Assembly: GCA_004375725.1 (NCBI GenBank)
Contig: SOKS01000046.1
Coordinates: forward strand, 1-14,672
DNA from: Dehalococcoidia bacterium
GTDB lineage: Bacteria > Chloroflexota > Dehalococcoidia > Dehalococcoidales > RBG-16-60-22
Length of the DNA stretch: 14,672 nucleotides
Direction of reading: 5' to 3'
In this document: piece by piece, positions 7,139 to 12,612 of the stretch
Layout of the letters: each line of letters opens with the position of its first letter
Numbering within the stretch: the stretch's first letter is position 1
Notes under the pieces: generated by a model
Seen by the model: only the letters and a program-made list of their open reading frames with translations
Told to the model about the DNA's origin: nothing
Databases searched by the model: none
Translations under genes and position numbers: made by a program

Positions 7139-7426
7139 TTAACCTCCTCCTATTGGAAAGATGATAGCGATTTCATCGCCATTTTTAATTTTGTGGTCTA
7201 TATCCAATGTAGAGCTGATAATGGATTCGTTTAATTTGATGAGGAACGGGGCCATTTGACCGGAATTCGGGTCCCAGATTTTCTCTTTGAAAGGCTGGCC
7301 GTACCGGCGCACCAGTTCTTCAAAGAGCTCGCCAACCGTTTCTGGTTTTCTCACGTCTATTTCAACAACCTCCGAGCCCAGAACATCTCGAATCACGGAG
7401 AAACTTTTTACCTTCACCCTGGCCAC
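7139..7426 (-). CDS. MoaD/ThiS-family sulfur carrier protein
   Basis: Ubiquitin-fold sulfur carrier, expected to deliver sulfur for the molybdopterin (here probably tungstopterin) dithiolene. The 95-aa protein starts MARVKVKSFSVIRDVLG, has the MoaD-like VGELFEELVRRYG helix, the KNGDEIAIIFP strand, and ends in Gly-Gly-Gly, the C-terminal diglycine that becomes the thiocarboxylate. The start is GTG at 7426, 10 bp after the ferredoxin stop. Its last Gly codons GGA GGA GGT double as the Shine-Dalgarno of the AOR gene. MoaD-like genes next to AOR genes are known (for example AorD in Aromatoleum operons), which supports a dedicated role in cofactor supply. General MoaD function for all Mo/W enzymes is also possible. 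Confidence 0.9.
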   Translation of the reverse strand: MARVKVKSFSVIRDVLGSEVVEIDVRKPETVGELFEELVRRYGQPFKEKIWDPNSGQMAPFLIKLNESIISSTLDIDHKIKNGDEIAIIFPIGGG

Positions 7427-7436
7427 TTCTGGTTAC

Positions 7437-7751
7437 CTACTTGCTGACCGATTTAAGCCATTCTTCGGCGATTTTCCTGGCTTCTGAAACTTTAGGCCGT
7501 TCCGGCTTGGTTTCCATTTCCTGCCACTCAATTGCCTTGGGCAAACAGAACTGGACGCAGGCCGGATTGCCGAAACAGTAATCGCAGTTATCAAGGATTA
7601 GAGGCACCGGTATCTCCGGAACGCCGATCAGGCATACCTTGATTCTGGAATCTCTGGGGTTGAAAACGCCCGTTTTTACTGCGGAACAGGCCAGTTCACA
7701 CAGCTTGCAGCCGGTGCATTTGTCCATATGTACTTGAATATGCTTTTCCAA
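7437..7751 (-). CDS. Two-cluster [4Fe-4S] ferredoxin, probable electron-transfer subunit of the AOR
   Basis: 104 aa. The first cluster motif is C12-x2-C15-x2-C18-x3-C22 (CTGCKLCELAC); the second is C56-x2-C59-x5-C65-x3-C69 followed by LPKAI. This is the pattern of small HycB/AorA-type iron-sulfur subunits. It is expected to take electrons from the AOR and pass them to a ferredoxin pool or an unknown partner. The start is TTG at 7751: AGGAGG sits exactly seven bases upstream, and the next in-frame ATG (residue 9) lacks such a site. It is separated from the regulator by 20 bp and from the MoaD homologue by 10 bp. The C-terminus is a charged helix (about residues 84-104). No NAD/FAD subunit gene is present nearby. 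Confidence 0.9.
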   Translation of the reverse strand: MEKHIQVHMDKCTGCKLCELACSAVKTGVFNPRDSRIKVCLIGVPEIPVPLILDNCDYCFGNPACVQFCLPKAIEWQEMETKPERPKVSEARKIAEEWLKSVSK

Positions 7752-7771
7752 GACCGGACCTCCTCGGTTTA

Positions 7772-8452
7772 TTATGCTATGTGCTCTCCCAGGAGGGTCA
7801 GCAAGGCATCCTCCTTGGCCAGCTTGATGTGCTCGCGCATTGTTTTCTCACACAGTTCTGGGTCCTTCAGGCGCAAAGCCAGCAATATCTTCTGGTGGCC
7901 ATCAAGCGTTCTCTGTGCGCCTTCAATGGATTGCAGGGTTACTTTACGGTGCCGCAGCACCTGTTTTCGCATATCAACAATCAGCCGGTAGAGGCGTATC
8001 GAGTCTGAGACAAGCTCGTGAAGATAGTCGTGAAAACGGGTGTTCCATTTGAAAACATCACCCATCCGGTTTGCTTCCAGTGCCGCCTGCGCCTTATCAA
8101 TGAAAGTGCCCAGATGCTGGAGGCCCTCCCTGGTGATTTTTTCCGAGATGATTCTGAGTGCGTATCCTTCTAAAATGGCGCGGAGTTCGAAGAGTTCTTT
8201 CACTTCCTCTTTTGAATCTCCGGAGACGATAAAGCCTCTCGTCTTCAGAGGGCGAATCAGGCCTTCCGCTTCAAGCTTATAGAGTGCCTCTCTCACCGGG
8301 GTACGGCTTACGCCCAGCGTTTCCGCAAGGTGTTCCTCGGTTAATCTTTCCTTTGGGCTGAGACGACCGGAAAGAATCGCCGTCTTCAGGTGCTCGTAAG
8401 CTTTTTTCCGGACGGGGACGATCTGTTTTTCGACTCGACTATGCACGGCCAT
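7772..8452 (-). CDS. GntR-family transcriptional regulator, FCD (FadR-type) domain
   Basis: Probable ligand-responsive repressor of this operon. From ATG 8452 it has 226 aa. The winged helix is at about residues 15-78, with the classic LAETLGVSRTPVREALYKLEAEGLI. The C-terminal all-helical FCD domain has the usual ligand positions: N137-x3-H141 (an Asp in many members), His186 and His208, likely holding a metal and an organic acid. The frame stays open to a TTG at 8491, but that TTG begins a perfect TTGACA -35 box, so ATG 8452 is the better start. No Shine-Dalgarno is visible before 8452, and the predicted transcript would start only a few bases upstream, consistent with a leaderless message. 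It is the first gene of the ferredoxin-MoaD-AOR operon. Confidence 0.9.
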   Translation of the reverse strand: MAVHSRVEKQIVPVRKKAYEHLKTAILSGRLSPKERLTEEHLAETLGVSRTPVREALYKLEAEGLIRPLKTRGFIVSGDSKEEVKELFELRAILEGYALRIISEKITREGLQHLGTFIDKAQAALEANRMGDVFKWNTRFHDYLHELVSDSIRLYRLIVDMRKQVLRHRKVTLQSIEGAQRTLDGHQKILLALRLKDPELCEKTMREHIKLAKEDALLTLLGEHIA

Positions 8453-8460
8453 TTCACGAG

Positions 8461-8474
8461 GATTGTATACAATC
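8461..8474. promoter_or_regulatory. Perfect palindrome GATTGTATACAATC, probable GntR-type operator
   Basis: A 14-bp perfect inverted repeat centred on GTATAC. It overlaps the predicted -10 of the regulator's promoter and ends nine bases before its ATG. The GT/AC core matches the general form of GntR/FCD operators. Position and symmetry suggest autorepression of the operon. Confidence 0.7.
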
Positions 8475-8491
8475 AGGCCATAATTTGTCAA
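8462..8491 (-). promoter_or_regulatory. Promoter of the gntR-ferredoxin-moaD-AOR operon
   Basis: On the reverse strand TTGACA (8491-8486), an 18-bp spacer, then TACAAT (8467-8462), five of six to consensus. An alternative -10, TATACA, has a 16-bp spacer. The start point would be near 8455, right before the ATG at 8452. The -10 lies inside the palindromic operator. Confidence 0.7.
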
Positions 8492-8525
8492 TGGGTTTAA
8501 TATAACTACTTTAGCAATATTGATT

Positions 8526-8539
8526 TATTGTATACATTA
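8526..8539. promoter_or_regulatory. Second operator-like palindrome TATTGTATACATTA
   Basis: Shares the core ATTGTATACA with the site at 8461-8474; the arms match at six of seven positions. The centres are 65 bp apart, close to six helical turns, which would suit two regulator dimers on the same face and possible looping. Confidence 0.55.
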
Positions 8540-8802
8540 TTAGCGGCTGGCAAATCAGGGAGGTACTTAAAAATATTTCAAAGGTCGAAATGGAAACAGG
8601 TTATTTCGTTCAGTGTTAACCCCACGCGTGTCGGCAATAATTTATCCCTTGACATCAGTGGCATAGTTTAGATAACATACTTTCAAAGAGGCCATGAGAA
8701 AAAAATTTCTCGCTCTTTATTTGACGTCTTTTGATACACCCGGCTTAAAGCTCGGTCTGAGCTGTCTTATTTCCCAAAACGATAAATGTAGGAGTAGGTA
8801 TA
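8540..8802. other. Intergenic region between the AOR operon and the DUF47-PiT genes
   Basis: Non-coding stretch. It holds a promoter-like pair at 8649-8678 and three short inverted repeats: CGAAAT 8586-8591 with 8603-8608; GAGAAA 8696-8701 with TTTCTC 8706-8711; AGCTC 8749-8753 with GAGCT 8759-8763. The last two would lie in the leader RNA of the DUF47 gene. No recognisable Pho box or riboswitch was seen. Confidence 0.45.
8649..8678 (+). promoter_or_regulatory. Putative promoter of the DUF47-PiT pair
   Basis: Perfect TTGACA at 8649-8654, then TAACAT at 8673-8678 after 18 bp (or ATAACA after 17 bp). The -10 is weak. The resulting leader would be about 118 nt and contain two small hairpins. 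Confidence 0.45.
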
Positions 8803-9432
8803 TTGGTTAAATTTTCACTCTTGCCCAGGGGAAAAATATTTTTTGAGTTATACCAGGAAAGTGCGGAAAACATGGTCAGGACCGCTGAGTTAATGAAGGA
8901 AATGGTGGATAGCTGGGAAAATATTGAGCAAAAGGTTGAGCAAATAGACGAATATGAGCATGTAGGCGACAATATCACGCACCGCATTATCGAGCTTCTA
9001 CATCGTACTTTCGTTACCCCGTTTGACCAGGAGGATATGGCACTTTTAGCTCACTCTCTTGATGACATCGTGGACCTGATTCATGCGGCAGCGGTCGCGA
9101 TACATATTTATAAAATAGAGGCGCCCAAAGAAGGCGTCAAAGAACTGGCCAGTATCATAGTGACCGCTTCAAAGGAAGTGGAAGTGGCCTTGAGACAGAT
9201 ACGCAGTCAGCCCAAACTGAAGCAGGTTTTGCCGCACTGCATAGAGATTAACCGACTTGAAAACGCGGCGGACAAAGTCTTTCGCGGCGCCATGGCGGAA
9301 CTTTTTGAGAATTGCCGCGATACTAAAGACATAATTAAATGGCGCGAGATTCTGGAGCACATGGAGAGCGCGACCGACCGGTGTGAGGACGTGGCCAATG
9401 TCCTGGAAGGGGTAGCGCTCAAGCATGCCTGA
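8803..9432 (+). CDS. DUF47-family PhoU-like protein, PiT accessory protein
   Basis: PhoU-related helical protein, almost always encoded beside PiT phosphate transporters and thought to regulate or gate them from the cytosolic side. At 209 aa it has the family length. Recognisable features are the N-terminal FFELYQESAENM, EQIDEYEHVGDNITHRIIELLHRTFVTPFDQEDM (about 46-79), the metal-binding type helices with LAHSLDDIVDLIHAA, and the repeat-like EINRLENAADKVFRGAM and LEHMESATDRCEDVANVLEGV. The start is TTG at 8803, supported by AGGAG at 8790-8794. It overlaps the transporter gene by 8 bp, so translation is coupled. A signal peptide is absent. Confidence 0.92.
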   Translation: MVKFSLLPRGKIFFELYQESAENMVRTAELMKEMVDSWENIEQKVEQIDEYEHVGDNITHRIIELLHRTFVTPFDQEDMALLAHSLDDIVDLIHAAAVAIHIYKIEAPKEGVKELASIIVTASKEVEVALRQIRSQPKLKQVLPHCIEINRLENAADKVFRGAMAELFENCRDTKDIIKWREILEHMESATDRCEDVANVLEGVALKHA

Positions 9433-10444
9433 TGCCTCTTTTCCGCTTCTCATTCTCGTCATTGTTCTGGCCATTGGTTTCGGGGTTGTAAACGGTTTCA
9501 ATGATGCCGCCAATGCTATTGCTCCGGCTATTGGCACCCGGGCTCTCTCGCCACGAAGAGCGCTAGTCATAGCCGTGATTGCCAATTTTGCCGGGGCCGC
9601 TACCGGCACTGCGGTGGCACACACGATTGGCAAGGGCATCATCATCCAGGAAGTAATCTCCTATCAAACGCTTATTGCGGCACTGCTTTCCATAATAGTC
9701 TGGGGGTGGTTTGCGACGTGGCTGGGCCTGCCCATCAGCATTCATCACGGGTTCATTGCCGGCCTGGCGGCGGCTGGTATGGCCGTGGCGGGCAGCGCCG
9801 CGGTGGTGTGGGATGTCATGCAGCGCGTGCTATCCGCCGTAGTTATCGCCCCCGCGCTGGGCTTCGCCGGCGGTTTTATCGTCATGCTTGGCCTTTTCTG
9901 GATTTTGCAAAAAAGCCGACGTGACCAAATGCGCCGTGTTTTCAGCCGAATGCAGTACCTCAGTACCTTCTTTATGGCCTACAGCCATGGCAAGAACGAC
10001 GGCCAGATGCCCATTGGTGTTATTACCATGGCTCTGGTTATTCACTATGACGATGTTGGCATCTGGGACCGCCTGTCGTTATTGAATTCGGATATGTGGT
10101 GGGTGATTGTTATCTCCGCAATGGCGATAAGCTTTGGCATGGCTCTGGGTGGTCGGCGGGTCATCAAGACAGTTGGTATGAAGATGACGAAGCTGCGGCC
10201 CGTTCAGGGATTCACCGCTCATTTAGCCGCGGCGTCAGTCATTGAAACCGCATCACATCTGGGCATTCCGGTCAGCACTACCCATTGTGTCAGCGCTTCG
10301 GTAATGGGGGTGGGGTCCACGCGGCGTTTTTCCGCAGTGCGCTGGGGAGTCGCCGGCAATATCATAATTGCCTGGATACTCACTTTTCCCATTTGCGGTA
10401 TACTGGGTTACGTCTTCACCCTGTTGCTCAAGATGCTATTCTAA
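9425..10444 (+). CDS. pit: PiT-family low-affinity inorganic phosphate transporter
   Basis: Membrane transporter for phosphate (as metal-phosphate or with cations). It has 339 aa, mostly hydrophobic, with about eight to ten membrane segments. The family's internal repeat is visible: motif one GFNDAANAIAPAIGTR at 24-39, and the second copy SHGKNDGQMPIGVITMAL at 187-204. Each half is accompanied by a G-x-P-(I/V)-S segment: GLPISIHHGF near 101-110 and GIPVSTTHC near the C-terminus. The variant SHGKNDGQ has a Lys where SHGANDAQ or SHGTNDGQ is more common. ATG 9425 overlaps the end of the DUF47 gene. A PhoU-like partner plus PiT makes phosphate uptake the clear role; related members carry sulfate. 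Confidence 0.94.
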   Translation: MPDASFPLLILVIVLAIGFGVVNGFNDAANAIAPAIGTRALSPRRALVIAVIANFAGAATGTAVAHTIGKGIIIQEVISYQTLIAALLSIIVWGWFATWLGLPISIHHGFIAGLAAAGMAVAGSAAVVWDVMQRVLSAVVIAPALGFAGGFIVMLGLFWILQKSRRDQMRRVFSRMQYLSTFFMAYSHGKNDGQMPIGVITMALVIHYDDVGIWDRLSLLNSDMWWVIVISAMAISFGMALGGRRVIKTVGMKMTKLRPVQGFTAHLAAASVIETASHLGIPVSTTHCVSASVMGVGSTRRFSAVRWGVAGNIIIAWILTFPICGILGYVFTLLLKMLF

Positions 10445-10488
10445 GCCCACGGGGAAAAGTATTTTGGTACAGGTTGCGATTCAAAAGT

Positions 10489-10513
10489 AAAAAAGGGGGA
10501 CGTTAGCGTCCCC
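10489..10513 (-). terminator. Rho-independent terminator for the 10542-10889 gene, possibly bidirectional
   Basis: Stem GGGGACG (10496-10502) with CGTCCCC (10507-10513) around a TTAG loop. On the reverse strand it is followed directly by CTTTTTT (A-run 10489-10494 on +), a classic intrinsic terminator. In the forward direction, after the phosphate transporter, the hairpin is followed only by TTCTCTCTATAATTT, so it would work less well. Confidence 0.75.
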
Positions 10514-10541
10514 TTCTCTCTATAATTTAAGAGCTGAATGG

Positions 10542-10889
10542 CTAGTTTTTTCTTATTTCTTCGATACTCACTTCACCACTACTGAAAATGTAGCCTTTAT
10601 ATAAGAGTAAGTCAGGATATTTATATAGGTCAATATATTCTTTTATGGATACATTTAAATCATAAGCTTTTACCCAGTCGTAAATAAATATGGAATAGGC
10701 ATTAAACTTGCTGGTAATAATCCTGTGTCGAATATACCATAGACGCAGCAGATCCTTGGGAAGCAAATGATATTTCGTTTCCAACATGTCCAGCACATTT
10801 GCCGGCCACTGTTTATTGCCAGTTCTAGCTAAAAACCTGTTTAATTGTGCAGATATTTTAGTTAGCTCTGCTTTAAACTTATTAACCAT
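10542..10889 (-). CDS. Hypothetical protein, 115 aa
   Basis: I do not recognise this protein. ATG at 10889 is preceded by GAGGG six bases upstream, and a good terminator follows the stop, so it looks like a real single-gene unit. The product is basic and rich in Lys, Leu, Ile and Tyr, without cysteine, signal peptide or clear membrane span. Predicted pattern: N-terminal helices (about residues 1-70, including VLDMLETKYHLLPKDLLRLWYIRHRI) followed by aromatic-rich segments (FNAYSIFIYDWVKAY, EYIDLYKYPDLLLYKGYIF). Its base composition is much lower in GC (21 of 60 bases in 10561-10620) than the flanking metabolic genes, and it borders an AT-rich non-coding stretch, which suggests acquisition by transfer. 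Function is unknown. Confidence 0.7.
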   Translation of the reverse strand: MVNKFKAELTKISAQLNRFLARTGNKQWPANVLDMLETKYHLLPKDLLRLWYIRHRIITSKFNAYSIFIYDWVKAYDLNVSIKEYIDLYKYPDLLLYKGYIFSSGEVSIEEIRKN

Positions 10890-11210
10890 TACTTCCCTCG
10901 AGCGATAGTTTATTATTTGTTATTTATGGCCTTTACAATAAGAAAGTCATTAGTCTTGGTTATACGTATATTATCTTATGTGGTTGTCATGTATTGTACA
11001 TTATGAAACCATATATATGAAAACCACTGCTTGAATAATAATTCAGAAATAATCAATTGTCAATACCTTTGAGTAGTGCTTAAGTAATGGTTATTAAATA
11101 TTAGCATTTTAAACTTAATCTGTGGGAAATAATATTGTAAATATGCAGGGTAGGAAAAAATTAGCATTAAAAGACTTGCAAAGTTGATAATTATATGTTA
11201 TAAAAAAACA

Positions 11211-11230
11211 TTGCATTAATTTGCATGAAT
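11211..11230. repeat. Imperfect 10-bp tandem repeat
   Basis: TTGCATTAAT followed directly by TTGCATGAAT (nine of ten bases match), located just upstream of the -35 of the winged-helix gene. It could be an activator or repressor site, or a chance AT-rich duplication. Confidence 0.5.
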
Positions 11231-11238
11231 TAATATTA

Positions 11239-11267
11239 TTGATTACTTATTCCAATTAATGTATATT
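11239..11267 (+). promoter_or_regulatory. Promoter of the winged-helix gene
   Basis: TTGATT (11239-11244), an exact 17-bp spacer, then TATATT (11262-11267). Transcription would start near 11274, about 26 nt before the ATG at 11300. Confidence 0.6.
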
Positions 11268-11299
11268 TACTTGTAGTTCATTACCAGGTCGGGTAAAAA

Positions 11300-11602
11300 A
11301 TGCCGGAATTCAGATTTTTAACCAATCACGCTTTGGTGCTCAGCCATATAGCACGTCAATCCCGTATTACGGCGAGAGAGCTGTCAGATATTATTGGCAT
11401 CTCGGAAAGAGCGATCCATAATATCATAGGTGACCTGCTGGAGACGGGCTATATAACCAAAAAACGTGAGGGAAGACGGAACCGGTATGGAGTTAATCCA
11501 GACCACCCCATCAGTCCTGCCGGCTGGGAAGATATGGCAGCCGGCTATCTACTGGCAGCCATTGGCTGGCGGAAACGGGGACGACCGCGTAAAGTCAAGT
11601 GA
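11300..11602 (+). CDS. Winged-helix DNA-binding protein with AT-hook-like C-terminus
   Basis: A 100-aa transcription regulator candidate. The N-terminal two thirds form a MarR/ArsR-like winged helix: helix 1 about residues 8-20, the helix-turn-helix ITARELSDIIGISERAIHNIIGDLLETGYI at 23-52, then the wing KKREGRRNRYGVN. The C-terminus WRKRGRPRKVK (90-100) contains RGRPRK, matching the AT-hook core (R/K)GRP(R/K) that binds the minor groove of AT-rich DNA. The start ATG 11300 has only a weak AGG-TCGGG upstream; the promoter at 11239-11267 is good. It stands alone, directly downstream of 400 bp of very AT-rich DNA that could be its own target. No ligand domain is present, so the signal, if any, is unknown. 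Confidence 0.85.
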   Translation: MPEFRFLTNHALVLSHIARQSRITARELSDIIGISERAIHNIIGDLLETGYITKKREGRRNRYGVNPDHPISPAGWEDMAAGYLLAAIGWRKRGRPRKVK

Positions 11603-11624
11603 TGCTGCCGGCTCACAATTTTTT
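11599..11624 (+). terminator. Weak hairpin plus T-run after the winged-helix gene
   Basis: GTGA (11599-11602) pairs with TCAC (11613-11616), extended by GC/GC with a one-base bulge, then two As and TTTTTT (11619-11624). The stem starts inside the stop codon. Stability is modest. Confidence 0.45.
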
Positions 11625-11663
11625 ACAGTACAATAGTTGCTTGAGGTACACTTTAACCAATAG

Positions 11664-12431
11664 TTAACCCATCAGATTGGTTCTGCCGCCATTGCAGGCG
11701 ATAATCTCAGCCGTGATGAAAGCAGCATCGTCCGACGCCAGAAACAGCGCCAGATGGGCAATCTCTTCAACAGTGCCCAGTCTTCCCAGAACGGCGGCGC
11801 TTTTACCTGTTTCGATGAATTTCTCCACCTGTTCCGGTGTCCTGCTGGCATAAACCAGTGGTGTTGGAATTCGTCCGGGGGCGATGGCGTTGACATTTAT
11901 TCCGTAGGGGCCGAACTCACGAGCACATGCCTTGGTGAGCGCGTTAACACCGGTTTTTGAAGCTGCATAGGCTGCCTGCCCCGGTTCATTGGCCCCCATT
12001 GAGGCTGTCGAAGATATATTTATAATTTTCCCACTCTTCTGTTTGACCATGTGCCTGGCTACAGCCTGGGTGCAAAAGAAGAGGCCTTTGAGGTTGGTAT
12101 CAAGTATTAGATTCCAGGTATCTTCGGTTAAATCGAGTACCGGCGTGGGACGGTTGGTGCCGGCGTTATTCACCAGGATGTCAATCCGTCCAAATTCATC
12201 AACCACCTGCTGCACCATATTATCTACATCTTCCCTGACACGTACATCCATAGATACTGCCATAGAATCTCTGCCCAGTGCTATTATCTCGTCGCGCACC
12301 TTCTCGATATTCTGGACATTTCGACTGCAAATGGCGATGTCGGCTCCGGCGCCGGCAAATTCCAGAGCAATGGCTTTCCCAATGCCGGTACCGCCGCCGG
12401 TAACGATGGCTTTTTTCCCTCCCAGTTTCAT
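11664..12431 (-). CDS. SDR-family NAD(P)-dependent oxidoreductase
   Basis: Classical short-chain dehydrogenase/reductase of 255 aa. The Rossmann cofactor motif TGGGTGIG is at 11-18, NNAG at 88-91, Asn113 in LDTNLKG, and the catalytic Ser near 140-141 with Y155-x3-K159 (YAASK), so all tetrad residues are present. SR at 36-37 after the second strand hints at NADP(H). The GRIPTPL loop after NAIAP replaces the common G-x-x-x-T pattern, and the C-terminus ends in ACNGGRTNLMG. ATG 12431 has AAGGAG eight bases upstream. FabG-like reductases and sugar or alcohol dehydrogenases share this layout, so substrate is open. It lies 181 bp downstream of the thiamine-diphosphate enzyme on the same strand and might act in the same pathway. 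Confidence 0.93.
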   Translation of the reverse strand: MKLGGKKAIVTGGGTGIGKAIALEFAGAGADIAICSRNVQNIEKVRDEIIALGRDSMAVSMDVRVREDVDNMVQQVVDEFGRIDILVNNAGTNRPTPVLDLTEDTWNLILDTNLKGLFFCTQAVARHMVKQKSGKIINISSTASMGANEPGQAAYAASKTGVNALTKACAREFGPYGINVNAIAPGRIPTPLVYASRTPEQVEKFIETGKSAAVLGRLGTVEEIAHLALFLASDDAAFITAEIIACNGGRTNLMG

Positions 12432-12612
12432 TACGGTTACTCCTTAAAATATGGATTATTTTCAGAGAGATGGGCTGATATTACGCGTTATTGAACAAAA
12501 CAGGTGAAAGTGACCTGACCTTTACCTTCCGGACTGTTATCTTATTCGCTGTTACACAAGCGACACAAACTTTTCACTGCACCTGGCAGGTTGGTTGAGG
12601 CCCGAAAGCTGT

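Larger units (their letters stand above)
10890..11299. other. AT-rich non-coding region of about 410 bp
   Basis: No coding frame could be supported. GC is very low: 16 of 60 bases in 10921-10980 and 12 of 60 in 11161-11220. It holds palindromes TATACGTATA (10961-10970) and CATATATATG (11010-11019), a 9-bp direct repeat ATTAGCATT at 11100 and 11160, a 10-bp imperfect tandem repeat at 11211-11230, and a promoter for the following regulator gene. It may carry binding sites for that regulator. Confidence 0.6.

Noticed and set aside
8453..8491. N-terminal extension of the GntR regulator from TTG 8491
   Set aside because: The TTG is part of a TTGACA -35 box, the extension would encode through the operator palindrome, and no ribosome site precedes it.
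8696..8763. Riboswitch or Pho box in the DUF47-PiT leader
   Set aside because: Only two short hairpins; no conserved riboswitch core or phosphate-regulator repeat could be recognised.
10890..11299. CRISPR array or origin of replication in the AT-rich region
   Set aside because: Repeats are too short and irregular for a CRISPR, and no DnaA-box cluster was seen.
12501..12517. CAGGT-GAAAGTG-ACCTG inverted repeat between the SDR and ThDP genes
   Set aside because: Five-bp arms only, no T-run and no promoter in register; too weak to call a terminator or operator.
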